NCBI RefSeq assembly: GCF_021018805.1
Contig: NC_086283.1
Coordinates: 18,566,162 to 18,630,161, forward strand
Length of the DNA stretch: 64,000 nucleotides
Reading direction: 5' to 3'
Source: Prinia subflava
Lineage: Eukaryota > Chordata > Aves > Passeriformes > Cisticolidae
Shown in pieces: positions 13,933-26,100 of the stretch (position 1 is the stretch's first letter; each line of letters opens with the position of its first letter). Below the pieces are notes generated by a model that did no database searches, was not told the origin of the DNA, and saw nothing but the letters and a program-made list of their open reading frames with translations. The translations under genes and the position numbers were made by a program.

Positions 13933-13933
<1 letters not shown>
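13363..13933. other. Non-coding DNA, nothing recognised
   Basis: Unique-looking sequence between two microsatellites. No gene, transposon or RNA was recognised. Confidence 0.6.
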
Positions 13934-13973
<40 letters not shown>

Positions 13974-13976
13974 AAG
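13934..13976. repeat. (GA)n microsatellite
   Basis: About 16 uninterrupted AG units followed by AAAGAAAG. This is a polypurine/polypyrimidine tract of the type that can form a triplex and is usually length-polymorphic. Confidence 0.97.
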
Positions 13977-14746
13977 TGTTTGAAGGGCCAAATTTTATAA
14001 AAAATAAGCAGGCCAGAAGAAAGGAAACAGTTGGAAGATCAAGCTTAAAATGAAAGGTTCATTTTAATAGTTAATATCCTTAGGTTCATTTGGAGAGAGA
14101 TATTTTACCCAACAACATGACAGGATTTCTATCATGAAATAACCTTTAGTTGCTATTTCTTATTTCAGCTGCATAGGAGGAGAGAGTGTCAGAGGTTTCA
14201 GACTGCAGAGTTCCTTAGCTTAAAACTTCTTGCACCTCCCAGATTTCCTTCCTTTCATGCTGGAATGTCTGGGACAGGCTCCTGGGTGCAATATTTCCTT
14301 TAGCAAAAGTACTTCAAGTGCAAAATAGAAAATTAATAATGGCTGAAATATTTGTTCAATTTTTTTATTACTCATAGTTCAAATTCTGCATAACCCCTTT
14401 TGCCCTTTCGATCAAAACTGAAGTATCTTCTATTTGCCTGGTCCAGGACAGAAAATATGTTATTCTTTGAGTGTCAGTTGCCCGTTCTGCTCTTTGTTTT
14501 TGGCTCTTTCTAGACTTTCCCCATAATATAATAAAATTTTAAAATATAGAAATACTCTTAGTAACTTCTGTACATTTATTATGTAAACAGATGTGAACAT
14601 TTAAGGTTGCTTTAGACTTTGGATGATCCCCATTAAGAAAAAAATGAAGTGTCTGCTTGGTGGAATTAATCCTGGCTATATGACGTGGAAAAGGATGAGC
14701 CATATTCCCATTTAATCAGACATTTCAGATCAAAGTCTTTGTACTA
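13977..14746. other. Non-coding DNA, nothing recognised
   Basis: AT-rich, with no recognised gene or repeat. Confidence 0.6.
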
Positions 14747-14800
14747 TAGTTTTGGTTTTGGTTGGGTTTTTTGGGGTTTTTTTGTTCGGTTTTTTTTTGA
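14747..14800. repeat. G/T low-complexity tract
   Basis: T runs broken by GG, GGG and GGGG (GGTTTTGGTTGGG, then TTTTTTGGGG, then a T run). It resembles shorter tracts at 22076-22098 and 36037-36070. It is telomere-like in composition only; there is no regular TTAGGG period. Confidence 0.85.
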
Positions 14801-14895
14801 GAAAGTAGATACCATTACACTTTATTATTATTTTAATTTCCATTTGATTTGTCTTCTAGTGAATATCAATTGAGTCTTGAGCCTCTTTTACCTTG

Positions 14896-14924
14896 CTTCT
14901 GTCATCTGTGCTTTATGACAGAAG
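14896..14924 (+). other. Perfect 10-bp hairpin
   Basis: CTTCTGTCAT (14896-14905) pairs perfectly with ATGACAGAAG (14915-14924) across a 9-nt loop. Two or three G-T wobble pairs could extend the stem outward. The stem is too short, and the flanks pair too poorly, for me to call a microRNA precursor. Confidence 0.7.
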
Positions 14925-17900
14925 TGGAATGTAGCTCTTTTAATCAAAGTGGACCAGGTTATTGTGCTGGGGACCTCTTAATAAAGTTGCAATTTTAGGG
15001 ATGATCAAGTAGCATAATAGAAATATTCATGTATCCATGAAGCCTAAAGTAATTATTTCAGCCTTTAATGTAAAGTTACTAAATCTCCACGAGTAGTCAG
15101 GCTACGCATACAGCCAATACTGATGGATTTTGTGGTGGCTTGCTTTATGACACTGGGTGGTGCTCAGCACATGTTTGCTAGGAAGATATTTCAAATGTTT
15201 CCAAAAGACAGAGAGCTTAATCAGATACTGAGAGTGAAGGTGAAATGAGTCAACTCCTCTGGAAACAATGTTGGTTCAATTTATTTTCATTAGAAAACAC
15301 TACAGAGATTTATAATCCCAAAGAATCCGTAATTTATAATGCTTGCATTTGAAACTTTAATTATATCCATGTTGAACCAAACACTGTTATTAATTATCAG
15401 ACAGCAAAGGCTAATGTTTCATTACTAAAATTAGCTTGAAGTTTGCACTGTGTGTGTCTATCTCAGTTCTGTGGTGGAGACATGAGGGAGTAGATGTACA
15501 AGATACACAAACGTGGGTTGAACTCAGATTTTTGAAGCTGGTAAATAATATCCCTTCATCCATTTATGCATCACAAGCAACAGCTGAAGTCCCCTTCCTA
15601 CAGTCCTGTGTAAGTCTGAACAAGTTTGGTGAGCCGAGTTTGGTGAGCCAAGTTTGACTTTATAAATGTTTTAGGAACTTGAAACATTCCACACCAATTT
15701 TCATATTGCCTAGGCAAGTGGAACCCATTGCATTTCCTCCAAGTTTTTATGAAGGTTGGCAGTGACACAGTAACTTTTTTCACACATTTTGTCACTAATT
15801 TCTTGCTTAAGAAAATAACTTATTGAAATATTTGTAGATAGAGGTGAGACTTTAATTTCTTCACAATAACTTTGTGGCTCTGTTTCTCCATAGTCTCCTG
15901 TACTATGTGAACCAAAATAATCTTCCCCAGCCTTTTCTCTTTGCTTTGAAAACTTCAAGGAAATGCCTTTCTGACATGAATTTTTTTTCATAACTGCACA
16001 TTGAGAATTGGCACTCAAAACAAATATTGCTGCATGGCCATACATAAGTTTATACATAATTATTACTGAATGCCATAAGGAACTCTTAGGCTCATATCAG
16101 TAATAAAATTGAAAAAATACTACAGTTATAAACTACCTTGCTAATAATCAGTTTGGCTTTTCATTACTTCAGCTATACATAATTTTTATATAGATCTATA
16201 GACATGATATCGTTTGAGTGTTAAATACTGCATACAGAACATGTACTGTGGTTTGGAAAGTGCATTTTTATTAAATTTATAAATGAACCACCAGTAGATA
16301 TTTTAATTATTGTTTTTAATCCTTCTGACAGAATTGATGGTCTAGGTTCTCACAAGAAGGAAACCTCTGGCTTGTGTCTGGAAGTGAGTACCATGTCTTC
16401 CTAAAACTGAAATTCCTCTTCAGAGTTTTACCAAGATTGGTAACCAAGATTTTCCATATACATATAGGCACACTCACACAAATGTATCTATAAAATAAAC
16501 AAAACTTATTTATGTGATAATCACACTCACCTGCAGAAAAATAATTGAACGTGTGCACATCTGTTGGATAGTGTCATCCTTGACAATTTGCTTTCCTTAA
16601 TAGAACCACCACTTTTAGCAGGACTTTTTGCAGCACTGAGCTTGGACCAAACTCCTGAATGTTAAAAATGTGCACTCGTGGATCCCCAAGAAGCCCAGAT
16701 TTGATCCAGCCTGTCCATGAATGCAAGGTCTGACTGCTGTTCACTTAGCTAGAACAGATGATTAGGATTCCTGGTGGCTTTCCCTTTCTGTTTTGGGAGT
16801 AGCAGGACAGATAAATGGGCACAGAACTGGAGTAAAGCAGACAGGCAGTGATATAAAAGCTGATGTAATAAAGCAATTTTGAAACAAATTTCAAATGCTG
16901 TTAGGCTACTGCTTGCAGTTGTTTAGTTGCCATACCTTAATCTGCCCCTAAATTTTTGTTTACTGTGTCCCTGTGCCATGGCATGGATTATTTTCAGGCA
17001 CGTTCAGTGTGGCCTTTGCCTGAGCTGGATGCTCTCCAAAAACACAGGCAGTTTACCTGAGCTTAAGTCACATATTTGCAGCAAAGGCTGATGTGTTATA
17101 AAATGTGTGTCTCTTTCAGACTCTCTTGATTCTTTATCTCTGTGATATCCATTTCTGTTTGTTCCGCTTACTCTGAGTTTCACCTCATTGCCCTTGAGCT
17201 TCTCTCATCCTCCACTGCAGTTTTTTCCTGGTTAGAGTTCTAAGAGATTTCTTGCTGTTGTGCCTGTGTTTTGCTCTTCTTTCATGACCTCTGTTTCCTC
17301 TGCTGCTGAAGTTAATGTTTCCCTTTGCTACTCATGGAGGGGTTGCTGCCCCTATCTCTCTGCCTGTCCTCTGACTCCATTCTCTCCCTGCTGCTGAGCA
17401 CAAAAAAATTTGGAATGAAAAGGTAGATTAGCAAGTAAACTGATCAATGACAATTTGATAACCTTCCTTCCAACCTGGACCTCCCAAACCATGATTTTTA
17501 CTTCAATAGGTCACCAAAAACCAAAATCTATAGGAATATTTAGAAACAGATGTAGCAAAAAGAGCAAAGAAAGTCACCTCCACAGGGAGCTTCCACCATT
17601 GTGTCTATTTCAACAGAACATTAGGTCTTGGAAGGTGTACTTCTAAAGCTTTCCTTGGAAAAATAACTTCCTTTTATTCTCCCAAGAACCTTATGCCCTG
17701 AGGGTAGGTACCAGCACTGCTTAACACACTCCATGCAACAGCCCCATCACAGGGAGAGGTGTCACACTTGGCTGAATTCCTCATTCCTGTTTGCTGGACT
17801 GATCTCCCTGAGTGGTAGGTGAATGAAATGGAAATTAATGCACCTGATGTAGGAACTTCTGAAAAAGGGTTACTGAAAAAGGATTTCATTATGCAAGTGG

Positions 17901-18116
17901 ATTTTGTAAACCCATTAAATTGGCATTTACAGGCCCTAAAAATAATACACAGAGCAAGACCAGTGATGAAATAAGGTATTTTGTTAGGGAGCATGACAGT
18001 GCTGGGAGCAGCATGGCCTCTGGGGTGATGGGTTTGCAGAGTGAGGCTTTAGAAACTCTCCTCTCCTGCCAGCTCCAAGTGGATCCACAATGCTGCTGTT
18101 TAAAATTATGTAAAAA
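14925..18116. other. Non-coding DNA with one tiny tandem repeat
   Basis: No gene recognised. A 14-bp unit (AGTTTGGTGAGCCG/A) is repeated 2.4 times at 15623-15656. A minus-strand frame of 115 codons at 15710-16057 has no recognisable features. Confidence 0.6.
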
Positions 18117-18133
18117 ACCAACCAACCAACCAA
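18117..18133. repeat. (CCAA)n short repeat
   Basis: About four CCAA units following an A run. Minor simple repeat. Confidence 0.85.
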
Positions 18134-21100
18134 GAGAACACCCCAAAACAAAACTCAGATGGATGATTATCCTATGAAATTCAGAATCCAGGTATCTCCA
18201 ACTATTTTTCTACCTCAGGACTCATTTAAGGGACTGAGCAAGCTGGGTTGGACATGTAGCTTCAGGGGTTTTTTTAAATTGGTTTTATGGGAACAAAGCA
18301 CATTGCTATCAGTTCAGAAAGGCCACAGAGTTCATTAATAGTGCTCACAGCCTTTCATAATGTGGATAAAGACAACCATTGCATAGAAAACTATTAGATA
18401 ACTGTAATTGTAATCTATTCCTGGCTGTCTTAAAGGAATAGTAAGAAAAGAAAAAGGTGTATGCCCATTCTCAGTGTGAATTTGTATTTTTGCTTGTCTC
18501 CTGCCGTGCATATAGATAGCTAATATTGCTGAGATTTCCTTCCCTTCGCAATACATGTACCTATTTGAGAAATGTGTAAATGGGGTTGTGTTTATAGAAT
18601 ATTTTGAATACAGAAAGAGTAGTACAGTATCAGTACAGATGATATTTTCATTTTTGACAAGTTTTAGTTAAGCTGCTGCACAGGTAAATAATTTCTTGCC
18701 TTCTCAGAAAAGCGATGAGAGGTTACACAGGGTAAGAAAGAAAGAAAGATTTGCACAGAGAAATAAAAAAACAAGGAAAAAAACCCCAAATCATAGTGAA
18801 ACTGTTATACAAACATAGAATGTTTATTAATTTGTAGCTGCTAGGATAGAGCAGGACATTCATACTCAATACTGACCACAAGAAATTAATTTAGAATGAA
18901 TATTTTTATCCATAACTCTTCTATAAAGTCCTAACAAGTGTGCTGTAAGCATGGTGTCTCTCTGCTTGTTTCATTTTTATGAGGTGAAAAAAGAACTGCT
19001 TGTTTCAGGGATTTCTTTCTCCTCATGTGGTGGCAGTTGCTGTGGGAGGTGGTTACTTGAGAAGAAAACCAAAGAAAACTGCAAATTTATTTCTATATAT
19101 CATCAGGCTGGAATACCCCTTGGCATTTTTCAGAAGGTTTTGCGGTAATTCTTTGCTAATTTTTTTGTTGTTGTGTTTTGTTTTTTTTTTCTCCTGACAC
19201 AGTTTTTGCTACGTGACACATGCATAATATTTAGAAATAGTAAGAGAAAAGAAAAAGTAGGAATAGTTGGATTGGAGAAGGAGATATTTTTATATATATT
19301 TTGTGTGACTGCTTCTTTATTTGATAGTAAAGCCTAAGGTCAGGCTTCTGAAGTGCCTACTACTTTTGAATGTCCATTTAAATATTAAAGTACCTGATGC
19401 TTAAGACAAATTATGCACATTGCAAAATGTGACACTTTACATGTGTTTCGAATTGGATATCTGCAACCAGGAATAATTTCTGAAAACTGATTAATCTCCT
19501 GTGCTGTGGGAATTCATGCTGTCCTCCTTTAATGTAAGCCTGCTCCTGCTGGTACTAGAGAACCTACATTGTAAAGAAACAAATCCTAATGTTGAAAATT
19601 AAAGTAATTTTCTCATTCTTTTCTCCCACTTTCTGATAAATTCTTTTCCTTCCTTTATCATGGTAAAAAATGGAGGGAGACAGGAACCCCCAAGAGGATG
19701 GAATAATGATCTCGATGGGAAGTTTGTGAATTTGGAGCCACTGCTGTTCTGAAAATGCCTGTTGTGGGCCCACATAAATCTCTATGCCAGCGGAAACTGA
19801 AGCACTGCAGTAGGTTTTCCTTGCTGCTGCTTCAATTTACAGATGAGGAGGAACCGCACTAGAAAGGGAATGTGATGAAATAATGTGGTTTTTAAGCAAA
19901 TGTTTATTCATGAAGCTCCCATCTTTTCTGCTGGCCCAGCCTGGGCTCTCGGCAGGCTGTGGGATGCACACCCCAGGCTGGAGCAGCAGCTGCCACACAG
20001 GCACACAAAAAATGAAAACACAGCTCGACTGGAGAATAAATAAAAAAAAGACTTAATGATTCTTTCACCAGTTTTAATATGACAGGGAATAAACTTGCTT
20101 ACTGATGCACTAAGTTATGCCTGATTGATGCTACAGGAGGTTTTTTTGCTTATGAAGTGATTTAGGAAAAATGTTTTCTGAAAAAGAAGTGAACTGGTTT
20201 CGTGTTCTGTCCTGAAGGAATTCTTTGGGGTGGAAGAAATTCAGTTCTCATTGTACTGCATGCAAGTTCCAGTGCTAGTGCTCTTGGAAGATATGTCGTT
20301 TTCACCTCTCTTGCTTCTGACATGCTACCTGGCGTAATTATTATTAAAATTATTTTGAATATTGTGGTTTAATGATTTTTGTAACTCAGGAAAACATTCT
20401 TCTTGGGGAAAAATTGAGTTAATTTAGGGCATTATAGAAAGAAAAAGGTATATCCAATATTGTCAGTTGGTGTTTGATAGTAGGTGTTTTGTTGTTTCTT
20501 CTGCCTAAACATGAGGTGTTTCTATTTTTTTTTTTTTTAACTGGACTGTTATTCTGGCTGTTTTCTTACAGTTTTGCCAATTAAAAGCAGTTAATTAGCT
20601 TTTCCATGCTGTTTATGCATTCTGAAAGGCTTAAAATATTCTAATGACGTCCTCTTAAAAAGAAAACCAAGACAGGAGCAAGGGAACTCAACCTAAAATG
20701 TCACCCCAACTTTTATTGCTACCCAACAACAACAAAATTCAGTCTTCTATAATTCTGGATTTGAACAGAGATAATAATGATTGCATTATGAGCAAGTTCA
20801 TTATGTGAATATTCAGTCTTCTGTAACAATATAAAATTAGGATACAATGTCAGTGGAACAGAAAATCATCTCAGGTTAATAAGTGCCTCTGCTTCTTAAA
20901 TATCAGGGCAAAGATGAAGATTTTGTGCATAAAAGTTGAAGATATTTCAAATCCACTGAGTGAGAAATAGTGGCCATTTCTGCAAATTACTCTCACCATT
21001 AACCTAACCACTGTGCTACAAATACCTGAACTCATTTAAATCCTTATCATAATACAATAAGAGACTAAAATATATTAGCCCTTTCATTTTATAATTAAAG

Positions 21101-21635
21101 GTTAAATGTGACATAGAATATCAGAGACCTGTTTCAAAAAGGTTTAAGTGTTCTTGAGTTTTTCACTTCAGTAGTAAACACTAACTAGGATCAGTCTCAT
21201 GGTTTTGCTTGCAAAAAACCACAGAACCAGACTGAAATCCAGTGTGACTGTCCTGCTGTGGAGAGGCTTTGTATTTCAAACTGAGCTTCAGAAATATGGA
21301 ACATCTCTGGTTTAATTTGTATTAAAACCTGTGGTACTGCTTTGGTACTTTGATTATTTTCTGTGTTTTTTTAGTTAGCATTTTTTTAATCTACAGAAGT
21401 CGTGTGCCCTCTTAAGCCTACTGCATGCGACTGTCAGAGGTGCCCAGATGCTCCTGTGTTACTGCACTGGGCACTGGCTGAGCCACTTGACTCATTCCAT
21501 AACTCAAGTTATTTTTATGACTTTCAAGCTAAACACAGCTGTGAAACCACCAGGTGATTTGCAAATAACTTACAATAAGAATGATTTTTTTTTTTTTTCT
21601 TGCAATAAGTCTTCTTTTTCCTCTGAGTACTGGAC
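18134..21635. other. Non-coding DNA, nothing recognised
   Basis: AT-rich. It contains a short (AAAG)n run at 18734-18749 and T-rich low complexity at 19163-19192. A GC-richer patch at 19926-20020 carries GGCCCAGCCTGGGC-type words but no recognised element. Confidence 0.6.
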
Positions 21636-21938
21636 TAAGAATCCCAGAAAGGTTTGGGTTGGATGGGGTCTTAAAGGTCATTCTGTTCAACCCCTTCCGC
21701 TTGGCCAGGTTGTTCCAAGTCCCATCCAAACTGGACACTTCTAGCCACAGCTTCTCTGGGCATCTTGTGCCTCATCACCCTCACAGGAAAGAATTTCTTC
21801 TTAGTCTCAAATTTAAACCTACTCTCTTTTATTTCCAGGCCATTCTGCCTTGTCCTGTCACTTCATGCTCTTGTAAGAAGTTCCTCTCCATCCTTGTGTA
21901 GGCTCACTTCAGGTGACAGCACTTTCTCCAGACCAAGA
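21636..21938 (-). mobile_element. CR1 LINE 3' fragment, about 300 bp (minus strand)
   Basis: Reading the plus strand, the words follow the reverse complement of the avian CR1 3' region in the right order. They are AAGGTTTGGGTTGGATGGGG, CTTAAAGGTCATTCTGTTC, CAGGTTGTTCCAAGTCCCATCC, ACACTTCTAGCCACAGCTTC, then GCCTCATCACCCTCACAG, GAATTTCTTC, ATTCTGCCTTGTCCTGTCAC, AGAAGTTCCTCTCC and TCACTTCAGGT. The 5' end is truncated, and a small internal loss is likely near 21915. This is one of the longest CR1 pieces in the window and the clearest evidence for an avian genome. Open frames across it are by-products. Confidence 0.93.
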
Positions 21939-22025
21939 GTACTGTGTGTGATGCATATTCCACAAATACATGTTAGATAAGGAAAAAGTGGAGGTAAAAA
22001 TACGTTTTGTGTACTGAGCACTTAC

Positions 22026-22238
22026 CTGGTTCCCATTCTCTGTTCTTTCATTTCCCAGACCAGGGAAGAGCTTTGTTTTTTGGGTTTTTTTGCGGGTTTA
22101 TTTTCCCCTTTAGATTTCTCATCTGGGAGTTTATTTGCTTTTTGAACCTTTGCAGGCTTAAAATATTCACAACCTAACTGGCGGTGGTAGTGTGAACAAA
22201 AAAAATGGTCTTTTTTATCTCCCTTAACCTTCTGCATC
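22026..22238 (-). CDS. Candidate internal exon, lysine-rich (speculative)
   Basis: On the minus strand a frame stays open for 213 nt (71 codon-equivalents) and ends exactly at ACCAG followed by GTAAGTG, a full-consensus 5' splice site (intron side 22025 downward). A GTAACAG acceptor-like dinucleotide precedes the start, and an alternative acceptor ending at 22249 also exists, but both have weak pyrimidine tracts. The length is divisible by three. The translation has an HFFCSHYH-Q-GCEYF-like Cys/His/aromatic part, then a Lys/Pro/Asn-rich part, then LVWEMKEQRMGTR. The lysine-rich part comes from T-rich low complexity on the plus strand, which favours such frames by chance. I do not recognise the protein. 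The segment lies between two CR1 fragments of opposite orientation. Confidence 0.2.
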
Positions 22239-22970
22239 CTGTTACCTACTGTAACAGTAAGAGTCTACATTTGTACTTGCTAATTCTTTGTATTTCGTTT
22301 ACAACTCAGAGGAGCTAAGGAATTTTGGCATACCTAGCTCATAGCTGTGAGTTTTGTAGTCAGACTTCTCCTTGTGACAGTGCTGCACATTTTAAATATG
22401 TGATGCTTACCATGGTAAAAAGGTGGATCTTGGAGAAGCTGGATAGTCACACCAAATTCTAACACAGTTAAGCAGATCATGTATCATATTTTGGACTGAT
22501 TTGAAAGGGCACACTGAATGTCAGTGTTTTGTTTATGACCTTTTAGTCTTGTCTACAGCAAATTAAATTTTGCCCAGTGAAAATGAATTTACGAAGATGA
22601 TGAGGTGTCTCATAGCAAGAAAATCCATTAGGAAGTCTTGAGTGGGGCTTGATAAACCTCTCTGTGGAAACTTCATGGGCATTTGGAATTATTTTGGGTG
22701 AAGTTATTTTTGTTTGTGTCTGGTGAGGGGAGGAGGATGAACACCAGGCACATCATTTAACCTCCTAGTGAAGAAATACTGAATTCTGTGATTTTAATCA
22801 ACTCAGAGGTAAAACTTGTGCAGAAAACTTTACTGGAAAACACATAAGGCATTTTGAATTCATGCCACAATCTCAAGTAGTTGAAAAGTAATGTTTTGCA
22901 AAGCAAGTTATGAAGTCATGGATATTTGATTTTATTTAAAATAAGGCATTTATCTCTTACCTGGGAGCCC
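22239..22970. other. Non-coding DNA, nothing recognised
   Basis: Unique-looking AT-rich sequence between the candidate exon and the next CR1 fragment. Confidence 0.6.
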
Positions 22971-23100
22971 CAATCCCTGGAAGTAACCCAGGCTGGGTTG
23001 GATGGGACTTTAGCAACCAGGCACATCCTCCCATGGCAGGAGGTGTAATGAGATGATTTTTGAGGTCTCTTCCAATCTAAACCATTTTATGATACTCTGA
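22971..23100 (+). mobile_element. CR1 LINE 3'-end fragment (plus strand)
   Basis: The words CAGGCTGGGTTGGATGGGAC, TTTAGCAACC, CCATGGCAGGAGGTGTAATG, AGATGATTTTTGAGG and TCTCTTCCAATCTAAACCAT occur in order, ending TTTATGATACTCTGA. This is the sense orientation of the avian CR1 3' end, including the degraded ATTCTATGA-type terminal repeat. About 20-30 bp of the usual middle appear to be lost. Its orientation is opposite to that of the copy at 21636. Confidence 0.9.
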
Positions 23101-26100
23101 TTTTCTGGCATGGTGTAGGAATATTGGTGCTAATGGAAAGCTCTCCTCTTTCAGTTCATTGTTATTATCATAGACAATGATAATTTTAGATAAAATCTGT
23201 CATGTAGTCCTTTCAGTAAAATTTCAAATGCTATCACTAAGTCATCACTGTCATAAGGAAACTCTTCTAAAACTTCATTACTTGGTTGAAAACACCTTTT
23301 TAATTTTCACCTTAGATCCATTCAGGTTCTGTCAAAATCACTGAAACTTATTGCAAACATTGTTCTAATGCCCCTTTCAAAAGTACAGAGTAAACAATAA
23401 ACAAGAAAGAGCAGAAGATGCCTTGGCAAGGACAGAAGCATAAGTTTAGACACAGGAGGGGAAAAAAAAAGAGTAAATAATATGGATTAGTAGGATTAAA
23501 AGATTAAAGTAAGAAAGAAATGGGCAATGTTCCTTACAAAGCTGCCACCTTGAGAGAGCCTCTGTTTCATTTCCAGTCCCAGCTCTTCAGAAAAGGATGA
23601 GAGATTCTCTGCAGTCTTGAAATTGTAGTCAAGGTGCATAACTTTATCCTAGAATATTGCTTTTATTATCAAAGGACAATGCTGAAATTGAAGGCAGTTT
23701 GGATTGCTCTCTGGATAAGCAAACATGAAACAGATGTGGTACAAACTCAAATGTGAAGTACCTGTGGGTTGCTTGCAGCTTTGCATTTCCTGCAGATTTA
23801 TGTACTCAAAAGGGAATTTAAATTGAAAGATGGGTTTCAAAAGGAAGAGATCAGGGAGCTGGTTGCATCTCAAAATTACAGGTTGAATAGTAAACTTACG
23901 TTAAAAAATTATGATTTTAAGTGAGTTAGTGTAATCTAAAGTATAATTTATACCGTTAGTACTGTTTTTCCCACAGTCACATCACACAAATCTAACTTGG
24001 ACAAAGAGACACTAAAGAAAACGAACCTTGAGAACTACAAGGAGATTCAGTGCTAAGCTATTTCAAGCAAGAATTTAAATTCTGAGTCACTCAGAACCTG
24101 ATTTAGCTAGAGAAAGTAAACATTTCACTGGCCTCACTACAATTCAGATGTTTACCATTTGTCAACTGAGATATAAAATTAAAAAATGAACTGAACTATC
24201 ATGAGAAGTTTCATGAGTATTGTTTCTTTTATTCTTTCTTTTAGTAGCATTAGGAATTAAGCAGAAAATGGCAACTGTGTTGATCTCTTTTCTGAGTTGA
24301 GGAGAATTTACACCTGTCTGTAAAGAACTACATTTCCTGTGAGATACAGCACAGTGTGAATCGAATGAACATTATAAACTATTTAAATAATCAGGATAAA
24401 CCCAACTTTTTCTGCATAATACAAGTGGTCTTTGTCTTAAAGGAAATAGAAGTTAACTTTGTGAAAAGAACACAGGAACTATAACTACTTTTAGTCATTT
24501 TTTAACACATTTTTTAAAGTCATGAGTAGATAACTGTTGTTGCAGCTGGGAGTGATGGGTGTGAGCACAGCTGGGCAGCTGCCCTGGCAAGGCATGGCAC
24601 CAGAAATGCAGTGTCAAAAGGGGATTTCAGAGCAAAGTGTTTCAGTGTGAGTGAAGGGAGGAGCTGCAACATTTCTGCTCGCTGATTATACCTTTTTCCT
24701 CCATTTTACAAAATATTAGCTTGAGTAAATTTTACTGAAGTGTTTCTGAATGTGTGTTAGAGCTGAATACACTTGTTCTTGCCTCAGAAGCATTAGCATT
24801 CAGTGTGCGCATTTCAGCTTTAAAGTGGCTTGTCAGCTTTGAAATACACTACTCAATACAGTGTTCAAAGGAAAAAAAAACACCCACAACCCTATTGTAC
24901 AGGCTTGTTAGTGGTTGGGAATTAAAATAATATCGATAATTGCCTTTTACTATTGAGCACGGTATGTGCTCCACCAGTGTAAGAAATCACTGTGAAATAT
25001 CCCTGAGGTTATTCTGAACTGAGTATTAAGCTTGTCCTTTCTCAGCAGGTGCAGGCTCAGGACCTATTTTTCTTAGGAAAGCCTGTCTGCACCCCATAAC
25101 TTGAACCCTCTTTGAATGGGATACTTATTAGGATCTAAAGCACTCTGGACACTAGAACAGGAGGAAATGCTGAAATAACCACACAACAGATTAAAAAAAA
25201 AAACCCAACAACTTTGATAATAAGAACACTGTGCCACAAAAGTAATAGGTGCATAGCAAAAGTCTCATCTGGCTGAGAGACAAGAATTGGTTTCTTTTAT
25301 CTTAACAAAACTATCCCAGTATTGCATTTGTGTTGTTGGATTTTTGCTTTGTTACTGATGCTAATATTGGCTTTGCTACTGATTTTTATTTCTAGAGAGA
25401 CAGGAGGAAGGCAATGGCCTGCTGCTCTGTGTGCTGGGTGGTTCTTTATAAGACTGTGTGCTGGGAATGGTGCAAAGGGAACTTCAGCTGCCTGAGTGAT
25501 GCATGCAAGGAGCAGCAGCACTTGTGCTCCTTCATTACTTTGAAAACCAGCAGAGCTGATAGTTCTGTGGAGCTGGTCTCTTAAAGCAGCAGAGAACCAC
25601 TGAATCACAGACTGTGCTGAAGCATTTGTTGTACTGCTCTTTAATGCCAAAGGCAACTGTATAATTGGTTATTTAAGCATGTTTCATTGCTGTGAAATTG
25701 GTAATTTCTTCCTTCTACATGATATTGTGTTCATATTGTCATGAATTGCATCATTTTAATCATGCAGGAGTTTGCACGGTGCAAAGTGGGCTTCTCTGTG
25801 GCTCAAGCAGTTGTAACAATATTTAAATTACATGTAAGGTACCATATTTCAGCTGCTGATTTGATCATTTATGACTAACCGATTACAATTTGTTAGCACA
25901 GAACTGACCTTTTTCTTGTAAGGAAAGGGCACATTTTACAGCTTCCTGAACACGTCTTATCTACTTAGAAGGTTCTACAGAAAAGTAACATGTAGTGACA
26001 TTTAGTTTTATTCTAGTTCACTGCCATTAACTCCTCATGCTGAATTTTACATGGTTGTGTGTGGGGCTTTATCAGGAGATCAGAAATTCAGCATTGCTGT

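Noticed and set aside
14747..14800. Interstitial telomere sequence
   Set aside because: G runs are irregular and no TTAGGG period is present.
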